Of a stretch of DNA of 64,000 nucleotides, positions 47,137 to 55,363 are shown piece by piece. Within the stretch, counting starts at the first letter, position 1, and every line of letters begins with the position of its first letter. The position numbers were made by a program, and so were the translations under genes. Source of the DNA: Mucilaginibacter gossypiicola (lineage in GTDB: Bacteria > Bacteroidota > Bacteroidia > Sphingobacteriales > Sphingobacteriaceae); the NCBI RefSeq assembly GCF_900110105.1, contig NZ_FOCL01000005.1, positions 310,001 through 374,000 on the forward strand, in the 5' to 3' direction. The notes below the pieces were generated by a model, which searched no databases, was not told the DNA's origin, and was given only the letters and a program-made list of their open reading frames with translations.

Positions 47137-48773
47137 AAGCGACCGACCAGCAACAAAAAATAATTAACTACGAATCAGGTTCGCTTGTCATTATTGCAAA
47201 TCCTGGCAGCGGGAAAACCTACGTAATTTCAGAAAAAATCAAATTGATCTTACCGCGAATAATGGAATTTAAGGGAGTCATCGCGATTTCCTATACCAAT
47301 AAGGCATCCAACGAATTGAAACAGCGTTGCTTCAAGGACGGTCTTGATCCAAAGGGTTCTTTTTTCGGCACAATTGACAAGTTCTATTTGCGCGAAATCA
47401 TACTTCCTTTCGGCAAAATGCTTTTCGGAATTCCTTATAATGATATCAGCGTAATCAAGCTTAAAGATATTGATGAGGAACGCCAGGAAGAATGTCTATG
47501 GATAGCGGATCTGGCAGGAGGCGAGACGCTTTCCAAAACACAAATCAAAATATTAAAAAAACTGTTTCTAGGCGGAATCCTGGTACTTGAAACTATTTCA
47601 TTACTGGCCCTATATGTATTCGACCATTCTATCGCCTGCCGGCACTACCTGAAAGCACGCTATACTCATATATTTATTGATGAATACCAGGACTGTGGTT
47701 TAGAGCAACATCAGATCTTTTTACAGATCAAAAACCTGGGGTTAACGGCAATTGCTGTTGGAGATGCAAATCAATCAATTTTCCAGTTTTCCGGCAAGAG
47801 TTCCGAATTCCTGATTGACCTTGGTAAACGTAAAACAGAATTTAAGTTGTTTCCGCTGGATTTTAACCATCGTTGCCATCCATCTATCGTGAATTACTCA
47901 TTGCTATTGCTCAACAGCGAAGCAGAGCTGTTGCAGTCCAAAGAAATATGTGTGTTTGAAAAGCAAGTCGTCGGAAAGGAAGACCAAATCGCAAGCTGGT
48001 TGAATACCGCAATTCCCAGCATCAGTAAACAATTTGCCGTCGCAGAAATGCATAAGATCGCAATCCTTGTCAAGAATGGAAGAACGGGTTCGATCATTAA
48101 TCAAAACCTAAGTCTTGCCCATAAATATTTTGAGAACACCCCGCTTGATGAAGATTTCACCATGTGGTCGGGCATCTTCCGTGATTTATTGAATCTTTGT
48201 TTTGACCGTACTTTATCCCGCACGTCATTCGTCGAATCATTTATTGACACGAATGCTAACCGAAAAACTGCCATTGCCGTGTTGCAGCTAATTAAAGAAT
48301 TAGAAGTCGGGCTAAATATTAAAAGCCCTGCAGTTGATGAGCTGATTAAGCAATTTATTGCCATTGCAATAGCATTACATCCAGCTGGTACCAATAAACG
48401 ATCAATCGAATTACTTAGGGACATTCTAGCGACACCAATCATGTTGGACGTTTACCGTCCCGCTCAAAGTACAGAAGTTCAAATCATGACGCTCCATAAA
48501 TCTAAAGGGCTAGAATTTGATGCCGTTTTTCACCTTGATCTTTGCGAATGGATTTTACCGCAAAAAGCAATCAATAGTGGAAAAACAGAATTTCCAGATT
48601 TAACCCAGGATGTCAACCTGCACTATGTGGGCATCACAAGGGCGAAAAAATGTTGCGTATTAATTCATAGCACAAAGAGGACAAATTTTAAGATGGAAAT
48701 TAAACCTGGCAACCCATCAGAATTTCTGCAATTTGATGCATTAGCGGACAAGAGAACCATCTCACCGCATTGA
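47133..48773 (+). CDS. gajB: GajB, UvrD/Rep-like helicase of Gabija
   Basis: A 546-residue superfamily 1A helicase. Walker A IANPGSGKTYVI near residue 21-32, motif II FIDEYQDCG near 182, motif III AVGDANQSIFQFSG, the RecA2 motif TLHKSKGLEFDAVF near 455, and motif VI YVGITRAKKCC near 500. Together with GajA it forms the Gabija anti-phage complex, where GajB senses DNA termini and stimulates GajA. ATGA overlap with gajA. No further Gabija-type gene follows. Confidence 0.9.
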   Translation: MKATDQQQKIINYESGSLVIIANPGSGKTYVISEKIKLILPRIMEFKGVIAISYTNKASNELKQRCFKDGLDPKGSFFGTIDKFYLREIILPFGKMLFGIPYNDISVIKLKDIDEERQEECLWIADLAGGETLSKTQIKILKKLFLGGILVLETISLLALYVFDHSIACRHYLKARYTHIFIDEYQDCGLEQHQIFLQIKNLGLTAIAVGDANQSIFQFSGKSSEFLIDLGKRKTEFKLFPLDFNHRCHPSIVNYSLLLLNSEAELLQSKEICVFEKQVVGKEDQIASWLNTAIPSISKQFAVAEMHKIAILVKNGRTGSIINQNLSLAHKYFENTPLDEDFTMWSGIFRDLLNLCFDRTLSRTSFVESFIDTNANRKTAIAVLQLIKELEVGLNIKSPAVDELIKQFIAIAIALHPAGTNKRSIELLRDILATPIMLDVYRPAQSTEVQIMTLHKSKGLEFDAVFHLDLCEWILPQKAINSGKTEFPDLTQDVNLHYVGITRAKKCCVLIHSTKRTNFKMEIKPGNPSEFLQFDALADKRTISPH

Positions 48774-48859
48774 AAATGATCGACCTGCTGAAAGGTTGTT
48801 TAGGGCCGGTTGGTTACAGCAATGCACCCCTGAGATGATCTAAATCGAATAAAATTCAA

Positions 48860-50050
48860 ATGAGTAAACATATAGACGAAATAAAAGAAATCATAGCCCA
48901 TGAGGGTGAGGGCCGAAGTATTGATTTTAAATCCATAGAATATAAAAGCGGGATTTTCATGGAGTTCCTCAAAGACGTGATGGCGATGGCCAACAGTGCT
49001 CATATTGGCAACCGCTATCTAATTTGCGGCGTCAAATACACATCAGATACCGACAAACAAATTTTAGGAATTGAGGGGCCTGTCACCGATTCTGCGGTTT
49101 ATGCGCAACTCATCAATGACAATATAGAACCCGAGGTTCATTTTGACTATGTTGATTTTGACTACGAGGGCAAAATGCTAACTGCTTTTGTAATCTACGA
49201 TTGTTTGGACCAACCCTACATGTTGAAGAAAGCATATATTAAGCTTCAGGCCGGAGATTCTTTTATTCGTAAAGGCAGTTCAACCAAAAGATTAATGCGG
49301 AGCGATATTGACCGGATCTTTGAAAAACGGTCGTCTTCCAAATATTTTCAGGGCGAACTGAATTTGTATTTCAAAGAAACTGGCGCCGATGATCTGATGG
49401 TTAGGGTTGCCAGGGATTTTGAATTGCCTTCCGTGACTTTTAAAAAAAGAGCCGAAGCTGTCATCCGACAGAAAGAAAGCCAGGACTACATCAGCCAGGC
49501 ATTTGGTTCCCGTAGGCCGAACGGGCCTGCAGGCGACCTTGCGCTGGAAAATTTGACAACAACTGAAATTCAATCCATAATAAATTCAATTCCTGAAAAT
49601 TGGGTTCAGGAGGATCAATATGCTTTGAAAGAGCTTTACAGTTATAAACTTAATGCCGAATTTGTCAATAACGGCGAAGAATATGTGAAAGACCTTTCTT
49701 ACATCATTACGGTAGAAGGTCCTGAATCGTTGACGATTGCAGAAAGAATCATGTACAGACAGATAAATATCAATACCTCCAACGGCATTAGGAGAGGCTT
49801 TGAAATGCAAGCCCCGGCCAACTTAAATGAAGGTTATCCAAATATTTATAAAGAAAACGGTAAATACATTATCGCAGGAAAATTGGGTGACCTGAAACAC
49901 GGCTTACCTGAGAATTTGTTTCAGGTACCCATCCGGTTGGTCATCGCAAATCCCGGCTTAATTAATAGCGAGGTTCAGTTCAATTGTAAATTCTACGGAG
50001 AAAATATCCAAAACTTTATTGTCAAAACATTAAAAGTCAAATTCATCTAA
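48860..50050 (+). CDS. AlbA_2/Schlafen-domain protein
   Basis: A 396-residue protein. The N-terminal AlbA_2 (Schlafen) domain spans residues about 8-150: EGRSIDFKSIEY, EFLKDVMAMANSAHIGNRYL, then GDSFIRKGSSTKRLMRSDID. Acidic and basic residues of the Schlafen RNase-like core (E, D, K of ExxxxDxK) are present in EGEGRSIDFK. The C-terminal 240 residues are unrecognised and strand-rich. Schlafen-like proteins cleave tRNA in animals and are found in bacterial defence islands. Only 64 bp before a gene of unknown function on the same strand; the two may be one module. Confidence 0.72.
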   Translation: MSKHIDEIKEIIAHEGEGRSIDFKSIEYKSGIFMEFLKDVMAMANSAHIGNRYLICGVKYTSDTDKQILGIEGPVTDSAVYAQLINDNIEPEVHFDYVDFDYEGKMLTAFVIYDCLDQPYMLKKAYIKLQAGDSFIRKGSSTKRLMRSDIDRIFEKRSSSKYFQGELNLYFKETGADDLMVRVARDFELPSVTFKKRAEAVIRQKESQDYISQAFGSRRPNGPAGDLALENLTTTEIQSIINSIPENWVQEDQYALKELYSYKLNAEFVNNGEEYVKDLSYIITVEGPESLTIAERIMYRQININTSNGIRRGFEMQAPANLNEGYPNIYKENGKYIIAGKLGDLKHGLPENLFQVPIRLVIANPGLINSEVQFNCKFYGENIQNFIVKTLKVKFI

Positions 50051-50114
50051 TTTTCGATCAGTCAGTATTTTTTGTAAAACAAAAAAGGCTTTACACAAAC
50101 GCTAATAAACATTC

Positions 50115-50765
50115 ATGCAACCCATATATATCAACAGAGATAAAAACGAGTATAAATTTTTCAAAAAGAACTTTATTGAGATCTGTAATGAATTTCGTTC
50201 CCAAAACCGGGCGCTGGCATTCGCATTTATTTTATACGATTTCAAATCACCACAAGTGAAAAAGGTATTGGAGGATCGGGATTATTGGAATGCCCTGAAT
50301 GCTATTTCCGGCAAGCACCTGACAGTATTTACCTTTCATTATAAAGAGCGGCCGAGATTTAAACCGCACAATATCCTTACCACGTTAATTTCCATGCCTA
50401 TTTTCGGACCGCCAGAAAACGAAATTGATGACATCATGATCAAATACTTCGATAACCGGCAAAAAATCTCTTACCCGGCGATCTTGTTTTTCCAGGTAGA
50501 CCAAATCAAGGTTATTGATACGATGCTGATCGGGTTAAATAACGAACAGATTGAGGAATCATTTTTAGAAATCAAAAAATACCTGGACCGTGGAGTTAGC
50601 GCACTGAGTAAAATTGACCCACAAAATAGAGACAATCATAAGGAAGTATTTGATTGCCTGGAAATGGAAATAAAGAACTTTCAATCTATTAAATTGATCC
50701 AAAGGATGACCAGACGGGCTGGCAACATACTTGGCCTCGTTTCATCGATTAAAGGGCTATTTTAA
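50115..50765 (+). CDS. Unrecognised 216-residue partner of the Schlafen gene
   Basis: Begins MQPIYINRDKNEYKFFKK. The first half has a mixed strand-helix pattern (ALAFAFILYDFKS, KHLTVFTFHYKERP, YPAILFFQVDQIKVIDTMLI) reminiscent of a thioredoxin-like or Rossmann-like fold. The C-terminal 50 residues end with a basic then hydrophobic segment (RMTRRAGNILGLVSSIKGLF) that could touch a membrane or nucleic acid. No known family recognised. Position supports a two-gene operon with the AlbA_2 protein. Confidence 0.6.
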   Translation: MQPIYINRDKNEYKFFKKNFIEICNEFRSQNRALAFAFILYDFKSPQVKKVLEDRDYWNALNAISGKHLTVFTFHYKERPRFKPHNILTTLISMPIFGPPENEIDDIMIKYFDNRQKISYPAILFFQVDQIKVIDTMLIGLNNEQIEESFLEIKKYLDRGVSALSKIDPQNRDNHKEVFDCLEMEIKNFQSIKLIQRMTRRAGNILGLVSSIKGLF

Positions 50766-50934
50766 CTATTTTCAGATATGCCACGAGGTAGAAAGGATTG
50801 CGCGTTCTGTGCCCGTAAATTGTCCCAGCGCTATCCGAAAGTTTTATTGCGGCAAACCATTCGTTTTCAAAAAACTGATAAGCATTTCCTCTTTAGGTTT
50901 GCAGATCGTTCAGCTTTCGGGCATCTCAATGGAG

Positions 50935-51168
50935 CTATGGCGTTACTAATAAAAATAGCTGATTACGGTCTTCCAGGAACCTTATTAACTCATTCAGGCA
51001 GTCGTAATCAAAACCTTCAAGCCTTTGCAACTTTACCCATCCCAGTACGACGATCTCTTTTAAAGTAGTGAATTCCAATTGCCTGGTTTTTTTGATAAAT
51101 CTTTTGCTAAAAGGGCAATGATCCAATGGAACATAAAAAAGTTCATTGATTTCTAATCTGTTTTCCAT
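50935..51168 (-). CDS. Small RpoA-CTD-like helix-hairpin-helix protein
   Basis: A 77-residue protein from the ATG at 51168 (MENRLEINELFYVPLDH). Its C-terminal half (LEFTTLKEIVVLGWVKLQRL then EGFDYDCLNELIRFLED) resembles the C-terminal domain of RNA polymerase alpha: a threshold strand, LKEI helix, hairpin LQRLEGFD and final helix. Such small proteins occur in Bacteroidota mobile elements and may act as transcription or DNA-binding factors. An upstream extension to 51231 would run into the long hairpin and is not preferred. Divergent from rteC. Confidence 0.55.
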   Translation of the reverse strand: MENRLEINELFYVPLDHCPFSKRFIKKTRQLEFTTLKEIVVLGWVKLQRLEGFDYDCLNELIRFLEDRNQLFLLVTP

Positions 51169-51193
51169 GTTAAAAAAATAGCGCGGGTCAGCA

Positions 51194-51329
51194 GCTATCT
51201 GTAAGAGAGGTCCGGCTAAAGACCTACACACAAGGTAAACTGTTGCCCGCGCATAACGCGGACGATCAGTCTATTTACCCCCTGTGTGTTTTTGAAATTT
51301 AGCCGGTTTCTCTTTACAAGGTTAATAGC
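51194..51329. ncRNA. Long rod-like hairpin, possible RNA or element end
   Basis: Nested arms: GCTAT (51194) with ATAGC (51325); GTAAGAGA (51201-51208) with TCTCTTTAC (51309-51317), one bulge; CCGGCTAAA (51212-51220) with TTTAGCCGG (51298-51306); ACACACA (51226-51232) with TGTGTGT (51283-51289); GGTAAA (51234-51239) with TTTACC (51274-51279); and apical CCGCG-CATAA-CGCGG (51247-51261). Small internal loops between them. About 136 nt, like 6S-type rods or a MITE. Which strand is transcribed is unknown. Confidence 0.55.
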
Positions 51330-51574
51330 GTCGCCACTAAAATATATTTATATCTGTCTTATTCTATTTCATGCTTCAAAGTTAGCTATACAGGATTAGG
51401 TTTTCAACTCGCTGTCTAATTAAAATTACATATTCGCGTGGCTGGCATTTTACGGGTTTGCTTTATCCAAACCCTGGTTGATTATCCCTTTATTGCATGA
51501 AACCTGCCACCCTTGCCACTTTACCCTGTTGCGAAAACCTGTTTGATTTGCAGTATTGATTGATAGTAGCTCAT
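51330..51574. other. Leader region before rteC
   Basis: Between the long hairpin and the rteC start. No TAnnTTTG box or open frame recognised; presumably contains the rteC promoter. Confidence 0.3.
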
Positions 51575-52420
51575 ATGGAAAAGATTAAGGCATTACAGGA
51601 GAAGTTATTTTCGTTACTAGCTTCACTAAATTTCGAAGCCGATCTGTCATTAAGACAACTTAACATGGCATTGGCCGTAATCAGCTCGGCCGTCGGAGAA
51701 CTGAGAACGCATGTCGCTGTAATTCGGCTTTCGCCGGCTGAAGAAATAGAATTTTTTAAACTGATCAAGCCAAAAGTAATCGCCCTTCATTTTTACTACA
51801 CCCATTTATTTAAACTGGAAAACGAAAAACCGGTGGGAGATCCGCAAACGGTCAGGCAATATTACCACAATGCGCTGATGAGCCTTACTGCATACTTTTC
51901 GGAACACCGTTTCTATTATGATTACTACCGGTCCGGATCCACCGACCTTGATCAATATTTATTTATACGCGGCGCTTCGATTCCCTTAATACCGCTTGCA
52001 GAACTTGGACCGCCTGACAAGGAGTTTTCCTCGTTTCTGGATCATACGCTCGCGAAGTTTATATCTCTGGAATACCTGAGCGATCATATCGCCGACAAAT
52101 TGGGCTACAGCGGAAATTTAAAGCTTTCCAATTCAGATGAAAATCCCGGTAAAATAAAAGGGAAATTGAAATGGACCGGTGAAACCGTTAACCTGGTCGA
52201 GATCGCTTACGGCATATGGTTGACCGGCCAATTGAATAACGGCAATGCCACCATCACAGATATTTTTTATTGGTTGGAAGATAATCTGCAGGTATCGATT
52301 GGTAAACCCCACAGGCGCTGGTTAGACATATCGAAGCGAAAAAGACTAAGCCCCACAAGGTTTATCAACGAGATGGAAACCCAGATCATTAAAAGGATCG
52401 ACAATGAAATCGCTAAGTAG
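51575..52420 (+). CDS. rteC: RteC-like regulator of conjugative element
   Basis: A 281-residue protein from the ATG at 51575. Hallmarks of the RteC family: a helical N-terminal half, then FKLENEKPVGDPQTVRQYYH, the FYYDYYRSGSTDLDQYLFIR motif near residue 110-130, and the C-terminal winged-helix-like ETVNLVEIAYGIWLTGQL with SIGKPHRRWLDISKRK. In CTnDOT, RteC activates excision genes. A hairpin terminator lies about 65 bp after the stop. This marks the start of the conjugative element's regulatory region. Confidence 0.82.
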   Translation: MEKIKALQEKLFSLLASLNFEADLSLRQLNMALAVISSAVGELRTHVAVIRLSPAEEIEFFKLIKPKVIALHFYYTHLFKLENEKPVGDPQTVRQYYHNALMSLTAYFSEHRFYYDYYRSGSTDLDQYLFIRGASIPLIPLAELGPPDKEFSSFLDHTLAKFISLEYLSDHIADKLGYSGNLKLSNSDENPGKIKGKLKWTGETVNLVEIAYGIWLTGQLNNGNATITDIFYWLEDNLQVSIGKPHRRWLDISKRKRLSPTRFINEMETQIIKRIDNEIAK

Positions 52421-52485
52421 GCCGGCAAGTATAGGCGTTTTGTTTAGGCAATTGGGTAGCATACCGATTTACTACCTGACAAATG

Positions 52486-52511
52486 AAAAGGCTTCATCTG
52501 AAACCTTTTTT
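52486..52511 (+). terminator. Intrinsic terminator after rteC
   Basis: AAAAGG (52486-52491), inner TTC-ATCT-GAA, then CCTTTT (52504-52509) running into T residues. Stem with one mismatch. Confidence 0.55.
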
Positions 52512-52720
52512 GCTATAAATAGGATAATGTCTTCCAACGGGAATTCCCTGTTTTAGCTGCTGGAAATTAGTTTTTTCGATTTTATATAATTGATAATCAA
52601 TTAATTGGTGTTGTTTTTTTGTTCTCTATCCTAATATTTCAGGTACCGTACCCCAAGCCAACCCAAAAGCAATTCCCATCCTTCCAACCTTTGTTCATGC
52701 CCCGGGATTAGCACTGAGGT
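52512..52720. other. Control region with 10-bp palindrome
   Basis: Upstream of the first HTH gene. Contains GGGAATTCCC (52539-52548), a perfect 10-bp palindrome and possible operator. No gene seen. Confidence 0.35.
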
Positions 52721-52987
52721 ATGTTGAAAATGAAGCTTGGAGAACTCATTATCCTATTGAAAAATGCCACGGCCGGATGCTCAAAAGCATTTACGACGGC
52801 GACATATTCAATGCCGGTAACAATTTCTAAAACCTCAGCATATCATCTATATGGCAGGACCAATGTAGATCGCTGGCTCAGTGAAGGCCTCATTAAAATT
52901 TCGGATAAAAAATTGGATCGTGCGAAGCTGAATGCCGTTGCCGGCGCCAGTAACCGCGTGACCTATCTGCCCGTGGCAGAAAGATAA
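52721..52987 (+). CDS. Small HTH protein, first of two paralogues
   Basis: An 88-residue protein. The core TSAYHLYGRTNVDRWLSEGL (residues about 39-58) is a MerR/excisionase-like helix-turn-helix, nearly repeated in the gene at 53202 (SEAFNIYGRKNIERWLEQGL). Such proteins near RteC often act as excision or transfer regulators. An N-terminal helix precedes the HTH. A palindrome lies upstream. Confidence 0.62.
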   Translation: MLKMKLGELIILLKNATAGCSKAFTTATYSMPVTISKTSAYHLYGRTNVDRWLSEGLIKISDKKLDRAKLNAVAGASNRVTYLPVAER

Positions 52988-53155
52988 ACACCGCTGGACG
53001 CGGGAAGCTCTTTGACGTACAGGGATGAAGCATTATTCCGATAACCACCGGAAAATTTTGCGAAGGTGAGGTTGAAAGTATACCAATAACTGAAAGCGCA
53101 TTGGCAGACGAGAGTCCGTATCGTAGGATACGACGTGAGTAATCCCGAAAATATT

Positions 53156-53200
53156 AACCGGCAGAAGTGAATTGAACGGGTTCGATGCCCGCTGCCGGTT
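53156..53200 (+). promoter_or_regulatory. tRNA-like minihelix at the start codon of the second HTH gene
   Basis: AACCGGCAG (53156-53164) pairs with CTGCCGGTT (53192-53200). Directly stacked on the 3' arm is CGGG-TTCGATG-CCCG (53177-53191), which has the tRNA T-loop consensus TTCRANN in a 7-nt loop. No D- or anticodon arm is present. The hairpin ends 1 nt before the ATG at 53202, so it could block or gate translation. Confidence 0.4.
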
Positions 53201-53201
53201 C

Positions 53202-53477
53202 ATGGAAATATCCCGGATCCAATTAGAAAAATTCATGCAGCAAGTTGCTGAACTGGCCGCTATAACGACTTTGGTGAAGGCTGGACTGCTCAGGCCTTAT
53301 CTCAAGAAATCAGAAGCATTTAACATTTACGGAAGGAAAAATATAGAACGATGGTTAGAGCAGGGTTTGATCACGCCAAGAAAAGACGGTGATCACTCCG
53401 CGGCCTGGCGATTGGATAGGGTAGAGCTTGAAACGATTGCCAGGGCCATCAGCATCTATTATTGCCTTCCCCCTTAA
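53202..53477 (+). CDS. Small HTH protein, second paralogue
   Basis: A 91-residue protein from the ATG at 53202 (MEISRIQLEKFMQQVAEL); an upstream TTG at 53172 lies inside the hairpin and is not preferred. HTH core SEAFNIYGRKNIERWLEQGL then ITPRKDGDHSAAWRLDRVEL, consistent with a winged excisionase-type domain that has a longer wing than the first copy. The stop lies just upstream of the primase start. Probable DNA-binding regulator of excision or replication. Confidence 0.65.
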   Translation: MEISRIQLEKFMQQVAELAAITTLVKAGLLRPYLKKSEAFNIYGRKNIERWLEQGLITPRKDGDHSAAWRLDRVELETIARAISIYYCLPP

Positions 53478-53488
53478 AATTCGACTAT

Positions 53489-54421
53489 ATGACAGAAATA
53501 TTAAACGCAAAGCAATTGAAGGACCGGGCTTCTTTGGTGGATCTTCTGGCAAATCTCGGTTATAGCCCTGCGCGAAAGTCGGGCAAAGAATTAATGTACC
53601 GGAGTATGCTGCGGGACGATGACATCAACCCCTCTTTTGCCGTGGACGATGCTATCGGTGGCTGGTATGATCACGGAACGGGCAAGGGTGGAAACATTAT
53701 CGACTTTGGCCTCAAATATTGGCCATTGCTCACATTCAAGGAAGTTGTCTCCAAAATCAATGAAGTGTTGACCGGGAGCATCCAGCCCGTTTCTGATCAC
53801 AGGATAAAACGGGCACGGGTAAGGCGAAAAGTTCCTTATTTTATCGTATCAGAAATCAAAAGTATCGGAACCCACCCTGCGATATCTAATTATCTGAAAG
53901 GCCGCGGAGTTTTTGAGGTTGGAGCCGGTCTCCTTTTTGAAGTTTACTACTACGTAGATGGCGTGCAACCGCAGAAAGAGTTTTTCGCGGCTGGCTGGCA
54001 GAACGAAAATGGGAGCTGGGAAGTAAGGAACCGTTATTTCAAAGGATGTGTTGGTACGAAAGGCATCTCCTTCATTGCCGGTGACGAAAAGAAACTCGCG
54101 GTCTTCGAAGGTTTCATGGATTACCTGACCTGGAAGATTGATAACCACGATGCAGAGCACAGCATATTGGTTTTAAACTCGCTGGCACTTTTAGCTGCTG
54201 GTATCGCCAAAGCCAGGCAATTCTCCCATATCGACATTTACTTCGACCGCGATATCCGCGGTCATCAAGCCACCCAGGAATTAATCTCGGTATTGCCATA
54301 CGCCACAGACAAGTCCGTGGCATATGAAGGCTTCAATGATTACAACGCCATGCTCATCGCTTTTATCAGGCAAAAGGATTCCTTTGTGTCCACTGAGCAA
54401 ACCAAGAAAAAGACAATTTAA
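53489..54421 (+). CDS. DNA primase-like TOPRIM protein of the mobile element
   Basis: A 310-residue protein from the ATG at 53489. The N-terminal part (ELMYRSMLRDDDINPSFAVD then GGWYDHGTGKGGNIIDFGL) follows the DnaG/CHC2 zinc-ribbon fold, but the zinc cysteines are absent. The TOPRIM core is visible: KLAVFEGFMDYLTW (glutamate) near residue 205, SILVLNSLALLAAG, and HIDIYFDRDIRGHQ (DxD) near 250. Such small primases prime single-stranded DNA after conjugative entry. A terminator follows the stop. Confidence 0.8.
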   Translation: MTEILNAKQLKDRASLVDLLANLGYSPARKSGKELMYRSMLRDDDINPSFAVDDAIGGWYDHGTGKGGNIIDFGLKYWPLLTFKEVVSKINEVLTGSIQPVSDHRIKRARVRRKVPYFIVSEIKSIGTHPAISNYLKGRGVFEVGAGLLFEVYYYVDGVQPQKEFFAAGWQNENGSWEVRNRYFKGCVGTKGISFIAGDEKKLAVFEGFMDYLTWKIDNHDAEHSILVLNSLALLAAGIAKARQFSHIDIYFDRDIRGHQATQELISVLPYATDKSVAYEGFNDYNAMLIAFIRQKDSFVSTEQTKKKTI

Positions 54422-54460
54422 TTTCACCAGTTTCAAGTCGTTACTAACCCAATCTAATAT

Positions 54461-54486
54461 GGTTTTCCTTTACGGAAAACCTTTTT
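54461..54486 (+). terminator. Intrinsic terminator after the primase gene
   Basis: GGTTTTCC (54461-54468), TTTAC loop, GGAAAACC (54474-54481), then five T residues. Confidence 0.7.
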
Positions 54487-54497
54487 GATTTTCTAAC

Positions 54498-54569
54498 GGC
54501 AAGATGTCTTTTTGTCGGACAAAAAATCCCGTTCCGGGCGATTTTTCATCCATCCAAAAACATCTTGCC
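54498..54569. other. Probable origin of transfer (oriT)
   Basis: Outer inverted repeat GGCAAGATGT (54498-54507) with ACATCTTGCC (54560-54569). Inside it are TTTTTGTC-G-GACAAAAA (54509-54525) and CCCG-TTC-CGGG (54528-54538). Such nested repeats directly upstream of a MobC gene, in a cluster with a relaxase, are where oriT normally lies. Nick site not identifiable by eye. Confidence 0.55.
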
Positions 54570-54609
54570 CTCCGGGGGACTTGCTAAAACTTCGCAACTC
54601 GTTTTTCTT

Positions 54610-55020
54610 ATGGGCGAACAGAAAAAGTTGGCAGGGCGGCCAGCGCTTAAGGAAGGCAAACGGTCGAAAAAAATTGATGTCCGTTTTACGGAGGACGAAT
54701 ATAAACTGGTGCTGGAACTTGAAAAACAACTTGGTATCGGCAAGGCTGAACTGGTAAGGCTCAGGGTATTACAGGATGGAAATAAAACCGTCGTCAATGC
54801 CCGGGAATTGGTAGCGAAGCTTGATCTAATAGGAGCTGAGCTGGCAAGGGCCGGAAACAATATCAATCAACTGGCCCGTTACGGCAATGTTATGCAGTTG
54901 AAGGAAGTTCTCGAACCGCAGGTTATTATACGCTTCAATGAGCTCCTTGATCAATACATCGGTACACAACAAGCTCTCGAAATTGCTATCCGAAAGATTA
55001 TCCGGATGATGGGCCGTTAA
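54610..55020 (+). CDS. mobC: MobC-like relaxosome accessory protein
   Basis: A 136-residue protein starting at the ATG at 54610 (MGEQKKLAGRPALKEG). The N-terminus contains a ribbon-helix-helix-like segment (KIDVRFTEDEYKLVLELEKQ). The C-terminal part has the MobC hallmark AGNNINQLARYGN near residue 84. MobC proteins help the relaxase melt oriT, and the probable oriT lies just upstream. An in-frame TTG start at 54565 would reach into the oriT repeat and is rejected. Confidence 0.8.
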   Translation: MGEQKKLAGRPALKEGKRSKKIDVRFTEDEYKLVLELEKQLGIGKAELVRLRVLQDGNKTVVNARELVAKLDLIGAELARAGNNINQLARYGNVMQLKEVLEPQVIIRFNELLDQYIGTQQALEIAIRKIIRMMGR

Positions 55021-55363
55021 TATTATTTGAAGGTCTGATTGGTCGGGGTATCCCGGTACTATGATATACAGATGTGTGGATATCCCTGATCTATGTAACA
55101 TTGTAAAAAGTTATCCTGATATCAGGATAGATTGATATCAATGTATTTAGATTGATGGTTGCATCGGTATACTGATCGCCTGTTCCAGGGATATTGAATT
55201 AGGCAGGTACAATGCTGTGCAGTTACTAAATTATAAAGAAACAGCGTTGGTATATTATCGGGTTATGTAGTTTAAGCGATACCCAGGCACCTTGAAACTT
55301 AGGTGTTCAGAGATGCGGATAGGTTATCATATTGTTCTATTGATCTTTTGTTATAAATACCCT
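55021..55363. other. Gap with two adjacent palindromes
   Basis: About 340 bases without a gene. Holds TATCCTGAT-ATCAGGATA (55112-55129, perfect 18 bp) and ATTGATATCAAT (55131-55142, perfect 12 bp). Possible operator, parS-like or accessory transfer site. Confidence 0.5.

Noticed and set aside
50778..51068. 96-codon plus-strand frame with CAFC motif
   Set aside because: It overlaps the better supported minus-strand gene at 50935-51168 and has no downstream family features.
53156..53200. Genuine tRNA gene
   Set aside because: Only acceptor-like and T-arm elements are present; there is no D-arm or anticodon arm.
54565..54609. Upstream TTG start of mobC
   Set aside because: It lies inside the oriT-like repeat; the ATG at 54610 begins the conserved region.
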